A stretch of DNA of 38,511 nt from Eubacterium sp. ER2 (GTDB lineage: Bacteria > Bacillota > Clostridia > Lachnospirales > Lachnospiraceae), in contig NZ_JPJE01000047.1 of assembly GCF_000765215.1 (NCBI RefSeq), positions 1-38,511 of the forward strand, written 5' to 3'. This document shows positions 38,421 to 38,511 of the stretch, in pieces (within the stretch, counting starts at the first letter, position 1; each line of letters opens with the position of its first letter). The notes beneath the pieces were generated by a model. That model was not told the DNA's origin, did not search any database, and saw nothing but the letters and a program-made list of their open reading frames with translations. Made by a program: the position numbers and the translations under genes.

Positions 38421-38511
38421 ATCGGATAGGGGAGATTTGACCCTCCCCTTCCACACCACGTAGCGTACCGTTCAGTACTACGCGGTTCAATAGTTTACGC
38501 GTACTTTCAGA
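38421..38511 (-). mobile_element. Second group IIC intron, 3' end only (cut by window edge)
   Basis: The last 91 bases repeat the end of the first intron in altered form: GAACCGCG with domain V (about 38453-38488), then the GGGGAG/CTCCCC domain VI hairpin and the boundary CTATCCGAT ending at 38421. The orientation is the same as the first intron. The rest lies beyond the window. Confidence 0.82.
38487..38511 (-). CDS. ltrA: C-terminal tail of second intron maturase (partial)
   Basis: Seven codons reading LKVRVNY and a TGA whose last bases overlap the start of domain V, exactly as in the first intron. The assignment is by position only. Confidence 0.5.

Noticed and set aside
1-38511. CRISPR arrays, tRNA and rRNA genes, prophage or plasmid functions
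   Set aside because: No regular repeat-spacer pattern, no cloverleaf or rRNA sequence and no phage structural or replication genes were seen by reading.

Overview
The window looks like chromosomal DNA of a low-to-mid-GC Clostridia member, most likely a Lachnospiraceae gut anaerobe. This rests on strong AGGAGG-type ribosome sites, TTGACA/TATAAT promoters, a group IIC intron, an ECF-type riboflavin transporter, anaerobe-style flavoproteins and a Rpn-type nuclease relative. The genus cannot be fixed from sequence reading alone. No rRNA, tRNA or CRISPR array was seen.

Layout. (1) 1-3690: a minus-strand sugar-type ABC import operon (lipoprotein receptor, double ATPase, permease, start of an unknown gene) behind a promoter with a perfect 12-bp palindrome. 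(2) 3822-5668: a complete group IIC intron encoding its reverse transcriptase, inserted immediately after the terminator of the next gene. (3) 5731-9767: a MATE efflux gene with its MarR regulator, divergent from an MFS efflux gene that has a 12-codon leader peptide and paired hairpins (candidate antibiotic-responsive attenuator), then an ICMT/PEMT-like methyltransferase. (4) 9817-14375: two divergent redox operons. The minus one encodes a nitrilase, a flavin reductase and an unusual kinase-PNPOx fusion. The plus one encodes a flavodoxin, an aldo/keto reductase and a quinol-monooxygenase-like protein. Twin palindromes flank the plus promoter. (5) 14441-20365: a minus-strand redox cluster (aldo/keto reductase, flavin reductase, permease, DUF362 lipoprotein, DUF4405 membrane cytochrome-like protein, flavodoxin, LysR regulator) in which two promoters share one 14-bp element.

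(6) 20514-22216: an IS30-family element with 13-14-bp flanking direct repeats. (7) 22245-30547: a TetR gene, three ABC half-transporters of the exporter fold (one alone, two paired), a membrane-anchored methyltransferase and an AraC regulator. Three promoters here carry the same dyad GTTAG-N6-CTAAC, so this looks like a small co-regulated, possibly metal- or siderophore-linked regulon. (8) 30569-33427: an accessory minus operon (P-loop kinase-like, DUF6483-like, nucleotidyltransferase, shortened ACT protein) and a Rpn-family protein that seems to lack its nuclease core. (9) 33429-34849: a RibU riboflavin transporter followed by a riboflavin-kinase-like domain fused to a winged helix, with both key kinase residues replaced; this is a candidate flavin-sensing repressor. 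(10) 34981-38340: small proteins, DNA-3-methyladenine glycosylase I, a small XRE regulator divergent from a secreted peptide, and a DUF1648 (SdpI-like) membrane protein. (11) From 38421: the 3' end of a second group IIC intron.

The best candidates for undescribed biology are the RFK-like/winged-helix fusion beside RibU, the kinase-PNPOx fusion, the three-site GTTAG-N6-CTAAC regulon and the MFS leader attenuator. All functional statements are from motif recognition and gene context; no database search was run.
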